Positions 1 through 8,117 of a stretch of 64,000 nucleotides of DNA are shown piece after piece. Under the pieces are notes generated by a model. That model was not told the DNA's origin. It ran no database searches and saw only the letters and a list, made by a program, of their open reading frames with translations. This DNA is from Puniceibacterium confluentis. GTDB taxonomy: Bacteria > Pseudomonadota > Alphaproteobacteria > Rhodobacterales > Rhodobacteraceae. Where the stretch lies: contig NZ_VOJI01000001.1 in NCBI RefSeq assembly GCF_007923445.1, positions 495,638 through 559,637 on the forward strand. The letters are read 5' to 3'. Within the stretch, counting starts at the first letter, position 1, and every line of letters starts with the position of its first letter. Both the position numbers and the translations under genes were made by a program.

Positions 1-2
1 CG

Positions 3-179
3 ACCTGGGTTGTCGGGCTGGCGATGATGGGGCTGGGGGTGTCGACATCTCTGGCACTGGAACGGCTTGGCCCGGTGATTGCCTATGTCGGATTTGCCGT
101 GCTGATCGCAACAATCCTTGGCCTGGCGCTGCGAAGAGGCGGCCGCCCGTTCCTGAATACGGAGACGACACATGCTTGA
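3..179 (+). CDS. C-terminal end of an unidentified membrane protein (partial)
   Basis: A frame is open from the left edge and stops at TGA 177-179. The stop overlaps the ATG of the following ABC ATPase by 8 bases, so the two are probably translationally coupled. The visible 58 residues are mainly hydrophobic, with a stretch around PVIAYVGFAVLIATILGLAL followed by a basic tail (RRGGRPF), as at the cytoplasmic end of an inner-membrane protein. A permease partner for the ATPase is possible, but no EAA loop is visible in this fragment. I cannot name the family. Confidence 0.5.
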   Translation, partial: TWVVGLAMMGLGVSTSLALERLGPVIAYVGFAVLIATILGLALRRGGRPFLNTETTHA

Positions 180-1011
180 TGTCCTGAAATACCAACGACC
201 CGGGGCCCCCAGGAACTCTTCCGGCAAGGGGGCGATCCAGATAAGCGACGCCGCCATCAGTTTCGGCCGGGGCGCGGCGACCTATCACGCGGTCGAATCC
301 ACGTCGCTGCGCATCCTGCCGGGAGAGTTCGTCTGCATTCTGGGCCCGTCGGGCTGTGGCAAATCCACCCTGCTGAACGCCATCGCAGGCTATGTGAAAC
401 CGACAACAGGCAGTGTCACCGTGGATGGCATCAAGGTGGAAAAGCCGGGGCCCGACCGGGGCATGGTGTTTCAGCAGTATTCCTTGCTGCCGTGGAAAAC
501 CGTCTATGAAAACGTCGCCTTCGGTCCGCGGATGGCCGGCGCCAGCCGGACCGAGGCGGGCTCGATCGCCAACACCTTCCTCGGCATGGTGGGGCTGCGC
601 AAGTTCGGCGGTCGTTATCCCGCGGAATTGTCGGGCGGGATGCAGCAGCGGGTCGGGATCGCGCGGGCGCTGGCAAATTATCCTTCGGTGCTGCTGATGG
701 ACGAACCCTTTGGCGCGCTGGATGCCCAGACCCGGCTGATGATGCAGGAAAGCCTGCTCGAGATCTGGTCCAAGTTCGGCACCACCGTGGTCTTTGTCAC
801 CCATGACGTGGACGAAGCGGTGTTTCTGGCCGACCGCGTTCTGATCATGTCCGCGGCACCGGGGCGGATCATCGAGGATCTGCGCATTGATCTACCGCGT
901 CCGCGCAGCACGGATCTGGCCGCCCTGCCGGAATATATCGCGGCGCGGCAGCATTGCCTTGCCACCATCCGGGCCGAAAGCCGCAAGGCCTTTGAGGAGC
1001 AGAACAAATGA
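172..1011 (+). CDS. ABC transporter ATPase, nitrate/sulfonate/taurine (SsuB/TauB) type
   Basis: Cytoplasmic ATPase subunit, 279 aa, that would power an importer of the nitrate/sulfonate/taurine class. Walker A is GPSGCGKST (residues 58-66), the Q-loop is in VFQQYSLLPW (about 99-108), the signature LSGGMQQR is at 153-160, Walker B VLLMDEPF is at 173-180, and the H-loop lies in VFVTHDVDEA. The LLPW after the Q-loop is typical of the SsuB/TauB/NrtD group. It overlaps the preceding membrane protein by 8 bases and the following SCO1 gene by 4 (ATGA). No solute-binding protein is in view. The electron-transfer neighbours make an ordinary taurine operon doubtful, so the substrate is unassigned. Confidence 0.85.
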   Translation: MLDVLKYQRPGAPRNSSGKGAIQISDAAISFGRGAATYHAVESTSLRILPGEFVCILGPSGCGKSTLLNAIAGYVKPTTGSVTVDGIKVEKPGPDRGMVFQQYSLLPWKTVYENVAFGPRMAGASRTEAGSIANTFLGMVGLRKFGGRYPAELSGGMQQRVGIARALANYPSVLLMDEPFGALDAQTRLMMQESLLEIWSKFGTTVVFVTHDVDEAVFLADRVLIMSAAPGRIIEDLRIDLPRPRSTDLAALPEYIAARQHCLATIRAESRKAFEEQNK

Positions 1012-1604
1012 GAGTTGCCACCCTTGCCGCTATCTGTGCCTGCGCCGCCCTGCCTGCGCTGGCACAGGTGCAGGGCGTCGTTCTGGACGCGCCCGTCCGC
1101 ATTCCCGCCTTCATCCTCAGCGATCAGGCGGGGCAGACGTTCAGCGACGCCGATCTTCCCGGGCACTGGACCCTTATCATGTTCGGCTTCAACTCCTGCC
1201 CGGATGTCTGCCCGTTCACCCTGGGCAACCTGGAAGCGGCGGTCGCAGAGACGGGCCTGCGGGTGCGGCCCGACAATCTGCCACAGGTGGTTTTCGTCTC
1301 GGTCGATCCCGCACGGGACGCGGGCACGGTGACGGACTACGCCTTGTTCTTTCATCCTGAATTTCGCGGCGTGACGGGGGCGCGCGACCAGATTGATACG
1401 CTGATCGAGGCAACGGACAGCTTTTATCGCCTGCTGCCGCCAGAGACCTCGGGATATTACGAGGTCCAGCATTCCTCGGCTGTTTCGGTGATCGGTCCCG
1501 ATGGTCAGTTGAGGGCCAAGTTGCAGCCGCCGTTCGATCCGGGCGCAACAGCGGAGTTTCTGGCTCGGTTGCAGATCAGTTACCGCCGCGAGCTTTCCCA
1601 GTGA
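1008..1604 (+). CDS. SCO1/SenC family copper chaperone / thiol-disulfide protein
   Basis: 198 aa with an N-terminal signal peptide ending near ALAQ, so it acts in the periplasm. The thioredoxin-like SCO fold is shown by CPDVCP (Cys64 and Cys68) and the distal ligand His155 in YYEVQHSS, the copper ligand set of Sco proteins. Known members deliver copper to cytochrome oxidase CuA or act as thiol reductases. Its ATGA overlap with the ABC ATPase and the cytochrome c gene that follows suggest it services a copper or heme redox enzyme of this operon rather than the housekeeping oxidase. That role is inferred. Confidence 0.88.
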   Translation: MRVATLAAICACAALPALAQVQGVVLDAPVRIPAFILSDQAGQTFSDADLPGHWTLIMFGFNSCPDVCPFTLGNLEAAVAETGLRVRPDNLPQVVFVSVDPARDAGTVTDYALFFHPEFRGVTGARDQIDTLIEATDSFYRLLPPETSGYYEVQHSSAVSVIGPDGQLRAKLQPPFDPGATAEFLARLQISYRRELSQ

Positions 1605-1646
1605 CCGCGCCCGCGGCACCGGCGCGGCCCATCGCAAGAGGTCCGG

Positions 1647-2237
1647 ATGCGTTGGCATGATGTCAGCACCGCAGTGGCGCTCGCCGTCGCGATGACGTCG
1701 ACTGCGGCGGCGGATTACATGGCCGAAGAGGTGCCCGCACATGAACGCTGCGCCCTGTGCCACGGTCTGTTCGGCGACTCGGCCCGCGACAGGTTCCCCA
1801 AGCTGGCAGGCCAGCGCCAGGCCTATATCGAGGCGCAGATCCGCGCCTTTCTCAGCGGCGCGCGCAGCAACGATGGTGGCCAGATGGCGGCAGTGGTCAC
1901 CGAACTGGCACCTGGGGAGATTGCCGAGGTGGCGGCGTGGTTTGCGTCCCAGCCCGCGCCCGGCGCAATCCCTGCGCCCGGTTCGCAGGCCGGTGCCCGT
2001 GCCTATCTTTCCGCCGGGTGCGACGCCTGTCACGATGAAGCCGCCGCAGGATCCCGAAATACGCCGTTTCTGTCTTCCCAGCACCCGGCATATCTGGCCA
2101 AACAGATGCGCGACATACGCGACGGGCGCCGTGCCGGTGCCGCGAGCGATGTCATGCGATCCCGGTTGGAAAGCCTCGACGACGCCGACCTGGACGCCAT
2201 TGCGGCCTATCTTGCCGCTCAGGACAGGACAGAATGA
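1647..2237 (+). CDS. Diheme cytochrome c (c4-like)
   Basis: 196 aa, exported: the N-terminus is hydrophobic and ends in a TAAA-type cleavage region. Two heme c motifs are visible, CALCH (35-39) and CDACH (125-129), each followed by a helical class I domain, giving the tandem two-domain layout of cytochrome c4. Such proteins carry electrons in the periplasm. The stop overlaps the next gene (Crp/Fnr) by 4 bases. The electron donor is not evident from the window. Confidence 0.85.
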   Translation: MRWHDVSTAVALAVAMTSTAAADYMAEEVPAHERCALCHGLFGDSARDRFPKLAGQRQAYIEAQIRAFLSGARSNDGGQMAAVVTELAPGEIAEVAAWFASQPAPGAIPAPGSQAGARAYLSAGCDACHDEAAAGSRNTPFLSSQHPAYLAKQMRDIRDGRRAGAASDVMRSRLESLDDADLDAIAAYLAAQDRTE

Positions 2238-2950
2238 CAGACCTACACGACGAGCCGAACAGCGCGATTTACCTTTCCGAATATCTGCTGGAAATCAACG
2301 AAGGCGCCGGATTTCTGGCCTCCCTGACCGAAGGCGACCGGGTCAGGGTGCGCCGGACCGGGTCGCGCACGACGGTCGCCAAGGGCGAGGGGCTGTTCTT
2401 TCAGGGTGACCCGCACACCGGCATCTGGATCGTGGAATCCGGCCGCATCCGGACCTTTTACGCCGGCCCGTCCGGGCGCGAGATCACCCTTGCCTACTGG
2501 AGCGCGGGCCACTTTGTCGGCGGCCCCGAAGTGTTCGGCCGGGGGCGCCACGTCTGGTCTGCGGATGCACTTGAGGACACCGAACTGCTGTTCCTGTCCG
2601 GCGCTGCCATCCGCACCCTGGTGCGCGAAGTGCCGGATGTGGCCATTTCGATCATCGAGGGCTTGGTCGCCAAGGCAAAATGTTACTCGGCCCTGCTGCA
2701 AATGCTCGGCACCCGCTCTGTCTCTGAAAGACTGCGCCAGTTGCTGGTGATCCTGGCCGACACTCACGGGCGGCATGAAAACGGTCAGATCATCATCGAC
2801 CGCTCGATCACCTATGAACAGGTGGCGTCGATGGTCGGGGCGACGCGGCAATGGGTCACGCAATCCCTCGACAAGCTTCAGAGCGAGGGGGTGCTGAATG
2901 TCTCCCGCAAGGAAATCATAATTCACAGTCTGGAAAGGCTCGAAGAATGA
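2234..2950 (+). CDS. Crp/Fnr family transcriptional regulator
   Basis: 238 aa. The N-terminal half is a cyclic-nucleotide-binding-type beta roll (about 30-150, including FFQGDPHTGIWIVESGRIR). The C-terminal winged helix contains YEQVASMVGATRQWVTQSLDKL. No N-terminal Fnr-type cysteine cluster is present, so an FeS oxygen sensor of the Fnr type is unlikely. It is embedded in the operon by 4-base overlaps on both sides, so it probably controls its own operon in response to the substrate or redox state. The effector is unknown. Confidence 0.85.
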   Translation: MTDLHDEPNSAIYLSEYLLEINEGAGFLASLTEGDRVRVRRTGSRTTVAKGEGLFFQGDPHTGIWIVESGRIRTFYAGPSGREITLAYWSAGHFVGGPEVFGRGRHVWSADALEDTELLFLSGAAIRTLVREVPDVAISIIEGLVAKAKCYSALLQMLGTRSVSERLRQLLVILADTHGRHENGQIIIDRSITYEQVASMVGATRQWVTQSLDKLQSEGVLNVSRKEIIIHSLERLEE

Positions 2951-3957
2951 CGGCAGCGGGTCTTGCCAGCCGATCCCGGGCGATCCGGGGCCATGTTCAC
3001 ACCCTGGCGCCGGGTCTGGCAGTCGCCGCAACCGTCAGCCTGGCCGCCGCAGGTCTCGCGCAGCGGTACGACGCCCCGGCCATGCTGTTCGCGCTCCTGC
3101 TGGGGATGGCGCTGTCCTTTCTCGCGGCAGATGGGCAGATCCGGCCGGGCCTCGATTTTGCTGGCGGGACCCTGCTGAAAACCGGCGTTGCGTTGCTTGG
3201 GCTTGCGGTTTCGGTCGACACGTTCCGGATGCTGGGCATAACGGAGGTGCTGGGTGTTGTCTGCCTGCTGGCCGGGTCGATGGCCTTTGGGATCTGGCTG
3301 GGCCGACGCTCGGGCTGGAGCACGGAGGCCGCCGTGGTCGCGGCCGGCGCTGTGTCGATCTGCGGCGCATCGGCGGCCCTGGCGCTGACCGCTCTGGTGC
3401 AGGACCGGGTGTCACGGACACACACGATGGCGGTGATAATGATTGCGACAGGGCTGTCGACCCTGGCCATGGTGTTCTATCCGGTCATCCTGCACGCGCT
3501 GGGCCTGTCGGACTGGCAGACCGGGTTTGTCATCGGCGCCAGCATTCACGATGTGGCGCAGGTCATCGGGGCGGGGTTTTCCGTTTCGGATGCTGTGGGC
3601 GAAACCGCGACCCTGACCAAGATGCTGCGTGTCGCCCTGCTGCCGGTGGTCCTGCTTGTGGTGTCGCTGACACTTGGCCGCAGCCGACACGGCGGACGCA
3701 TCGCGCTGCCCTGGTTTGTGCTGGCATTTGTCGCCTTGTTTGTGCTGGCCAGTGCCGCACCGGTGCCAGAGGCTGTCCGCGCCGGGGTATCGGATCTGTC
3801 GCGTGCCCTGTTTCTCGTGGCCATCGCGGGGATCGGTCTGCTGAGCAACGTGCAGGACCTGCGCCATGTCGGGGCGCGCACGTTCGGTGTGTTGCTTGCC
3901 ACCACCAGTCTGCTGTTCGGCGCGTCGATCCTGCTTGTGGTCATATTGCAGGGTTGA
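2947..3957 (+). CDS. YeiH/UPF0324 family membrane protein (putative sulfate exporter family)
   Basis: 336 aa from the ATG at 2947, chosen because it overlaps the crp stop as ATGA; an upstream in-frame start at 2851 would lie inside crp. About ten hydrophobic helices are visible, with the family features LLKTGVALLGLAVS and the GASIHDVAQVIGAG segment in the second half. The family (PSE) is called putative sulfate exporter, but the transported ion is poorly established. With SCO1, cytochrome c and a sulfonate-like ABC ATPase upstream, export of an oxidised sulfur product is plausible but inferred. Confidence 0.82.
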   Translation: MTAAGLASRSRAIRGHVHTLAPGLAVAATVSLAAAGLAQRYDAPAMLFALLLGMALSFLAADGQIRPGLDFAGGTLLKTGVALLGLAVSVDTFRMLGITEVLGVVCLLAGSMAFGIWLGRRSGWSTEAAVVAAGAVSICGASAALALTALVQDRVSRTHTMAVIMIATGLSTLAMVFYPVILHALGLSDWQTGFVIGASIHDVAQVIGAGFSVSDAVGETATLTKMLRVALLPVVLLVVSLTLGRSRHGGRIALPWFVLAFVALFVLASAAPVPEAVRAGVSDLSRALFLVAIAGIGLLSNVQDLRHVGARTFGVLLATTSLLFGASILLVVILQG

Positions 3958-4015
3958 GTGGTCATGGTTGCGCCGGAGTCCAGCCTTTGGTCCGGTAGGG
4001 AGCGCACAAACGAAA

Positions 4016-4036
4016 GGGGCCCCAGAACGGAGCCCC
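4016..4036 (-). terminator. Hairpin after the RTX gene
   Basis: GGGGCCCC (4016-4023) pairs with GGAGCCCC (4029-4036) around a 5-base loop, with one G-U pair. On the minus strand it is followed by TTTCGTTT. It lies between the converging yeiH-type gene and the RTX gene and could serve either, though the T-rich side favours the minus strand. Confidence 0.5.
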
Positions 4037-4107
4037 CAACTGCAATTTGCCCATATTCGGGAAAATTCAGGGGCACTGGATGGTGTGCCGCCTGAGATGG
4101 CCCGTGC

Positions 4108-6657
4108 TCAGGTGAACAGGAAGTCCGAGCTGTCGAGCGTTGCGGCATCCACGTCCAGCAGGACGATCAGGTGTCCCTGATAGCTGACTTCGGCTGACAT
4201 GAAGTCACCCTGCGAGGTGTCGGCAATCGACAGGCCGTCAAAGCCACCGTCAACGCCGCGCATCTGGAGCAGGTCGCCTTCGCTGTCAAAGTCAGAGATG
4301 GTGTCGATTTCGCCGGCGGTGAAGCTGTTGAAGACAAAGACGTCGGCGCCGTCGCCGCCCGACATTTCGTCGTTGCCCGCGCCACCGTTCAGCCTATCGT
4401 CGCCCGTGCCGCCGCTCAGAAGGTCGCGGCCGCTGCCACCGGCAACAAAGTCGTCGCCGTCGCCACCGTCCACGATGTCTTCCCCCAGGCCACCGCCCAG
4501 CTGGTCGTTGCCGGCCCCGCCGTTCAGGACGTCGAACCCTGCGCCGCCACCGATCTGGTCGTCGCCGTCGCCACCGTCAAGCTCGTCACTGCCCTGACTG
4601 CCGCCCATGGTGTCGTCGCCGTCACCGCCGCGCAGAACGTCATTGCCGCCGCCGCCGTTGACAACGTCGTCACCGTCGCCGCCGTCCGCAGTGTCATTGC
4701 CCAGACCGGCGCCGATCACGTCGTTGCCCGATTCACCCAGCAGGCTGTCGTCACCAAGGCCACCGCCCATGGTGTCGTCGCCGTCACCGCCGTTCGCGGT
4801 GTCGTTGCCGTCCCCGGACGAGATCAGGTCGTTGCCAGCGTTGCCGGCCAGAACGTCATCGCCCGATCCGCCGGTGATGCTGTCATCGCCGCCACCGCCG
4901 CCGATGTTGTCGTCACCGTCTTCGCCGGCAAGAAAGTCATTGCCGCCTGCACCGCGCAGGATGTCGTTGCCCGTGCCGCCAAACGCCATGTCGCCCTGAA
5001 CGCCGGTATGGCTGTTGTCCAGTCCGTCATCGCTGTCGGCCCAGCTGCCGGTGTGGATCTCGTCGTTGCCCGCACCGCCATAGATCGTGTCGGCGCCGTC
5101 GGCGCTGGCGTCGAACGTGGTACCGACCGCGGCCGAAACCCGGCTGTCGTCGTCGCCGGTGATGATGTCATCCCCGTCTCCGGCCTCGATCAGGTCGTTG
5201 CCTGCGCCGCCTGCATAGCCGTTGTCATACTCGGACAGGGGCAGGGCACCCGAGGCGCCGAAGCTGGCGGCGTTGAGCATGTCGTCGCCGTCGCCCGCAC
5301 CGGCCTGAAGGGTGTCGTTGCCGCTGCCGCCGTCGATGACATCCGCGCCCGCGTTGCCGAACAGCAGATCGTTGCCTGCGCCGCCGGTGATGCTGTCTGC
5401 ACCGCCGCCGCCGCCGACATTGTCGTCGCCCGCGTCGCCGCTCAGAATGTCGTTGCCGCCCGCACCGCGCAGGATGTCGTTGCCGTCGCCGCCGTGTGCC
5501 TCGTCCGAAGCCATTCCGGTGTGGCTGTTTTCAAAGCCGTCGTCGCTGTCTGCCCATGATCCGGTGTGGATTTCGTCGTTTCCGGCACCACCAAAGATCG
5601 TGTCGGAACCGTCTGCGCCGGGATTGAAGGTTTGGCCGCTTGCGGCCGACACACGGCTTTCGTCATCGCCTGTGATGATGTCGTCGCCGTCGCCGCCGGT
5701 GATCATGTCGTCGCCTGCGCCGCCGGCATAGGCGTTGTCATAATCGGCCCGGGTCAGGGACCCCGAAGCGCCCGCATCGGATGCGTTGACGATGTTGGCA
5801 TCCATACCCGCAAAGATCATGTCGTCACCGATGCCGCCATCGATATCGTCGCTGCCGGCATTGCCGGTCAGGGTGTCCATGCCGCCCAGGCCGACGATGA
5901 CGTCATCGCCCGCTCCGCCGTCGATCTTGTCGTCGCCCTCGGTCCCTGTGGCGGAATCGCCGCCATCCGCCATCATGATCTCAACGCCACCCACGGCGCG
6001 CTGGTCGTTCAGCATCGACAGGGCCTTTGCCAGGCTGATCTGTTCGATCTCGCCGGCCGCCGCAGGCAGGATGGGGACAAAGCCGTCCTGGTCGCCGTTC
6101 ACCTCACCCGAAGTGCCGGCGCCGATGCCGTTGGGCACCGAGACGCCGTGTAACACGATTTCGCGCAGGGCCAGCGGCAGGATGTCGGCGCCGGTATAGT
6201 CGGTCATCGTGACCGGGCTGAAGAAGTTGGCCGCATCGTTCAGGTCAAAGGACCGGATGTAGGTAAAGGAACCGTCGGCATTGGTCATCGGTGTGCCGTC
6301 TTCGCCCGAGAGCGGCAACAGTACGTCACCATATTGCCCGACACCTTCAAGCACCTCGACGATACCGTCGCGATCGGCGTCGCTGTTGATGTCCGGAGTA
6401 ACCGAGTCTGCCGGGTTGCCGTTTGCGTCAAACAGTCCGTGGATGTGTTGTGGCACCGGCTGGTTGGGTTCCATGCCTTCAACGGTGATCGACACATTCA
6501 GATACTGTTCGCCGGTGTCCTCGGGGGCCCCGATCGCGAGAATTGCGGAGCCGCTGACGCCCGAACCGTTGAGCGCGATGAAGTCGACGCCGTAGGTCGA
6601 TTCCGCGCGGTTCAGGAAAATTTCAAACGAAGTGTAGTTCTGAGCCAGATGGGCCAT
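4108..6657 (-). CDS. RTX (hemolysin-type Ca-binding repeat) protein with N-terminal CHRD-like domain
   Basis: 849 aa, very acidic and glycine-rich. Residues 1-170 resemble a CHRD domain (QHIHGLFDANG at 70-80; a conserved HVHG-like site). From about 240 to 765 it is built of GGxGxDxxx nonapeptides that bind calcium as a beta roll. The last 85 residues (ADVFVFNSF, DTISDFD, final DFLFT) form the uncleaved C-terminal secretion signal of type I secretion substrates, so the protein is expected outside the cell. No ABC/MFP/TolC genes are adjacent. Residues about 290-430 and 461-600 are a long duplication. No enzymatic domain is visible; an adhesin, biofilm or surface-layer role is a guess. Confidence 0.85.
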   Translation of the reverse strand: MAHLAQNYTSFEIFLNRAESTYGVDFIALNGSGVSGSAILAIGAPEDTGEQYLNVSITVEGMEPNQPVPQHIHGLFDANGNPADSVTPDINSDADRDGIVEVLEGVGQYGDVLLPLSGEDGTPMTNADGSFTYIRSFDLNDAANFFSPVTMTDYTGADILPLALREIVLHGVSVPNGIGAGTSGEVNGDQDGFVPILPAAAGEIEQISLAKALSMLNDQRAVGGVEIMMADGGDSATGTEGDDKIDGGAGDDVIVGLGGMDTLTGNAGSDDIDGGIGDDMIFAGMDANIVNASDAGASGSLTRADYDNAYAGGAGDDMITGGDGDDIITGDDESRVSAASGQTFNPGADGSDTIFGGAGNDEIHTGSWADSDDGFENSHTGMASDEAHGGDGNDILRGAGGNDILSGDAGDDNVGGGGGADSITGGAGNDLLFGNAGADVIDGGSGNDTLQAGAGDGDDMLNAASFGASGALPLSEYDNGYAGGAGNDLIEAGDGDDIITGDDDSRVSAAVGTTFDASADGADTIYGGAGNDEIHTGSWADSDDGLDNSHTGVQGDMAFGGTGNDILRGAGGNDFLAGEDGDDNIGGGGGDDSITGGSGDDVLAGNAGNDLISSGDGNDTANGGDGDDTMGGGLGDDSLLGESGNDVIGAGLGNDTADGGDGDDVVNGGGGNDVLRGGDGDDTMGGSQGSDELDGGDGDDQIGGGAGFDVLNGGAGNDQLGGGLGEDIVDGGDGDDFVAGGSGRDLLSGGTGDDRLNGGAGNDEMSGGDGADVFVFNSFTAGEIDTISDFDSEGDLLQMRGVDGGFDGLSIADTSQGDFMSAEVSYQGHLIVLLDVDAATLDSSDFLFT
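4855..5790 (-). repeat. Internal tandem duplication in the RTX gene (~513 bp unit)
   Basis: Two units encode residues about 290-430 and 461-600, offset by 171 residues. Matching landmarks are YDNAYAGGAG and YDNGYAGGAG, GDGDDIITGDDESRVSAA and GDGDDIITGDDDSRVSAA, and a shared NDEIHTGSWADSDDG in each. The unit is much longer than a single RTX nonapeptide and includes a non-repeat insert (SRVSAA...TF...ADG), so it is a module duplication and not mere nonapeptide iteration. Confidence 0.85.
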
Positions 6658-6844
6658 GGTCGCTCCCTAGTTATGATCAATTGACAACAACAGCCACGTA
6701 CGGTGTCGGCAGGGAGTTTCACGTGTTGCGAAATAGGGGCGATCTTTCTCGTAAATATATGAAATAAAAGGTTTGTTTGTCCGACCTCAGTCGCCGGTTC
6801 TAATGCGCGAGCATCGGTGGGACCGGCCTGGGGCGCGCCGGGTT

Positions 6845-6858
6845 GGGGCCCGGGCCCC
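6845..6858. terminator. GC-rich palindrome downstream of the LacI gene
   Basis: GGGGCCCGGGCCCC is a perfect 14-base palindrome lying 8 bases beyond the stop of the lacI-type gene (minus strand). It has no T-tract, so it is either a weak terminator or an mRNA-end stabiliser. Confidence 0.35.
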
Positions 6859-6865
6859 CAAGGGC

Positions 6866-7888
6866 TCACAGGTTCGTCGGAAGCAGGATTTCCACCCGGA
6901 TCTTCTCTTGCGAGTTCAGCGTATTGCGGTTGTCGCACAGGGCGCGCAACCGGCGGATGGCACTGCGCACCAGATGCCCCGGATCCTGGGTAATGACCGC
7001 GTCGAGACGGCCCGAGAGCAACGACGCTTCAGTGCAGGGTGTCCGTTCATGCGCGACAGAAACCAGCCGCTCGGAAAAGGTCATATCCTCCAGCACATCA
7101 AGCGGAATCCGGGCTTCGGATGACAGGATATAGGCGCCGACCACATCGGGATTGCGGGCAACAGCGGCCTGCAGAACCTGCCGGGTACGCGCGGCAGAAC
7201 CGTAGGTTTCCAAGGATGGCAATGGGGTCAGATGCGGGAACCGGGCGTTGATCACTTCATCAAAGCCGTAGCGCCGCTCGATGCTGTCACGTGACCGCAT
7301 GCTTTCCGCGATAACGAGGATCTGCCCCTTCTGTGCCCGGATGAATCGCCCCATCAGGGTTGCGGCGGTTCGGCCGGCAGATCTGTTGTCGATGCCGACG
7401 CAATGGTTTTCGGACAGCGCCTGGTTCGAAATAAACGGCAGGGCGCGCAGCCCGCGGTCCTGCAAGCGCGTGATGGCGTCGCGCACCTGGGGGGATTCCG
7501 GCGCCATGATCGCGACGCCGTCGGTGTCCTGGCGGCTGAGTGACGACAGGAAGGTGGAAATGGCGTGTGGGTCGTTCCCGTCGACGTGCTGAACGCTGGC
7601 CCAGACCATTTCCGCGGCGAAGACGTTTCCGGCCTCGCGAATGTGTCTCAGGATCTCTTCCAGGAACTGGTCACCCGATTCCGGCAGCACAAAGACAAAG
7701 CGGTAGGTCCGCCCCTTGGCAAGATTGGCTGCGGAAAGGTTGCGCTCGAAGCCCAGTTGCCTGATCGCGGCGTTGACCTTGTCGACGGTGTTCTTCTTGA
7801 CGCCGTCGCGGCCATTCAGGACGCGGTCGACCGTCGCGCGGCTGACTCCGGCAACGCGGGCAAGATCTTTGGTCGTCGGTCTGGCCAT
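6866..7888 (-). CDS. LacI family transcriptional regulator
   Basis: About 340 aa from the ATG at 7888, which begins MARPTTKDLARVAGVS and places the HTH at the extreme N-terminus as is normal for LacI. In-frame starts at 7945 (ATG) and 7954 (GTG) would add about 20 residues. HTH and hinge helix are TTKDLARVAGVSRATVDRVL and the NLSAANLAKGR region; the rest is a periplasmic-binding-protein-like effector domain, presumably for a sugar, polyol or ketose. It is transcribed away from the ABC operon, with two matching palindromes in the shared intergenic region (8005-8050), so it very likely represses that operon. Confidence 0.85.
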   Translation of the reverse strand: MARPTTKDLARVAGVSRATVDRVLNGRDGVKKNTVDKVNAAIRQLGFERNLSAANLAKGRTYRFVFVLPESGDQFLEEILRHIREAGNVFAAEMVWASVQHVDGNDPHAISTFLSSLSRQDTDGVAIMAPESPQVRDAITRLQDRGLRALPFISNQALSENHCVGIDNRSAGRTAATLMGRFIRAQKGQILVIAESMRSRDSIERRYGFDEVINARFPHLTPLPSLETYGSAARTRQVLQAAVARNPDVVGAYILSSEARIPLDVLEDMTFSERLVSVAHERTPCTEASLLSGRLDAVITQDPGHLVRSAIRRLRALCDNRNTLNSQEKIRVEILLPTNL

Positions 7889-8004
7889 TGCGTCAGATGT
7901 CGCCGCAGTTTTGATTTTGTCCAAGTTTACAGTCCGTTGAGCCATGCTGAACACAGGTATGCACCGTCACGTATGCCAGTACATCCACTCTGTATACTCA
8001 TTTT

Positions 8005-8050
8005 TGAGACACGTGCATCAAAAATATCTTGCTTTGAGGCACGTGCGTCA
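8005..8050. promoter_or_regulatory. Twin LacI-type operators upstream of the ABC operon
   Basis: TGAGACACGTGCATCA (8005-8020) and TGAGGCACGTGCGTCA (8035-8050) match at 14 of 16 positions, are spaced 30 bases apart start to start, and are each near-palindromic around CACGTG (consensus TGANGCACGTGCNTCA). The central CG with dyad symmetry is the usual LacI-family operator form. They lie between the lacI-type gene and the solute-binding protein start. Confidence 0.65.
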
Positions 8051-8117
8051 TTACCGATTGTTGCATGGACGAGTCGCACCGACGAGGCTGCGGCAACACC
8101 ACGGGAGGATGTCCACA

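Noticed and set aside
4108-5950. Regular repeats that could suggest a CRISPR array
   Set aside because: The periodicity is in-frame RTX nonapeptide coding sequence, without uniform repeats or unique spacers.
4199-6684. Several long open frames on the plus strand opposite the RTX gene
   Set aside because: They are biased shadows of GGxGxD codons (runs of SPSPPS or VVAA), with no start signals or family features.
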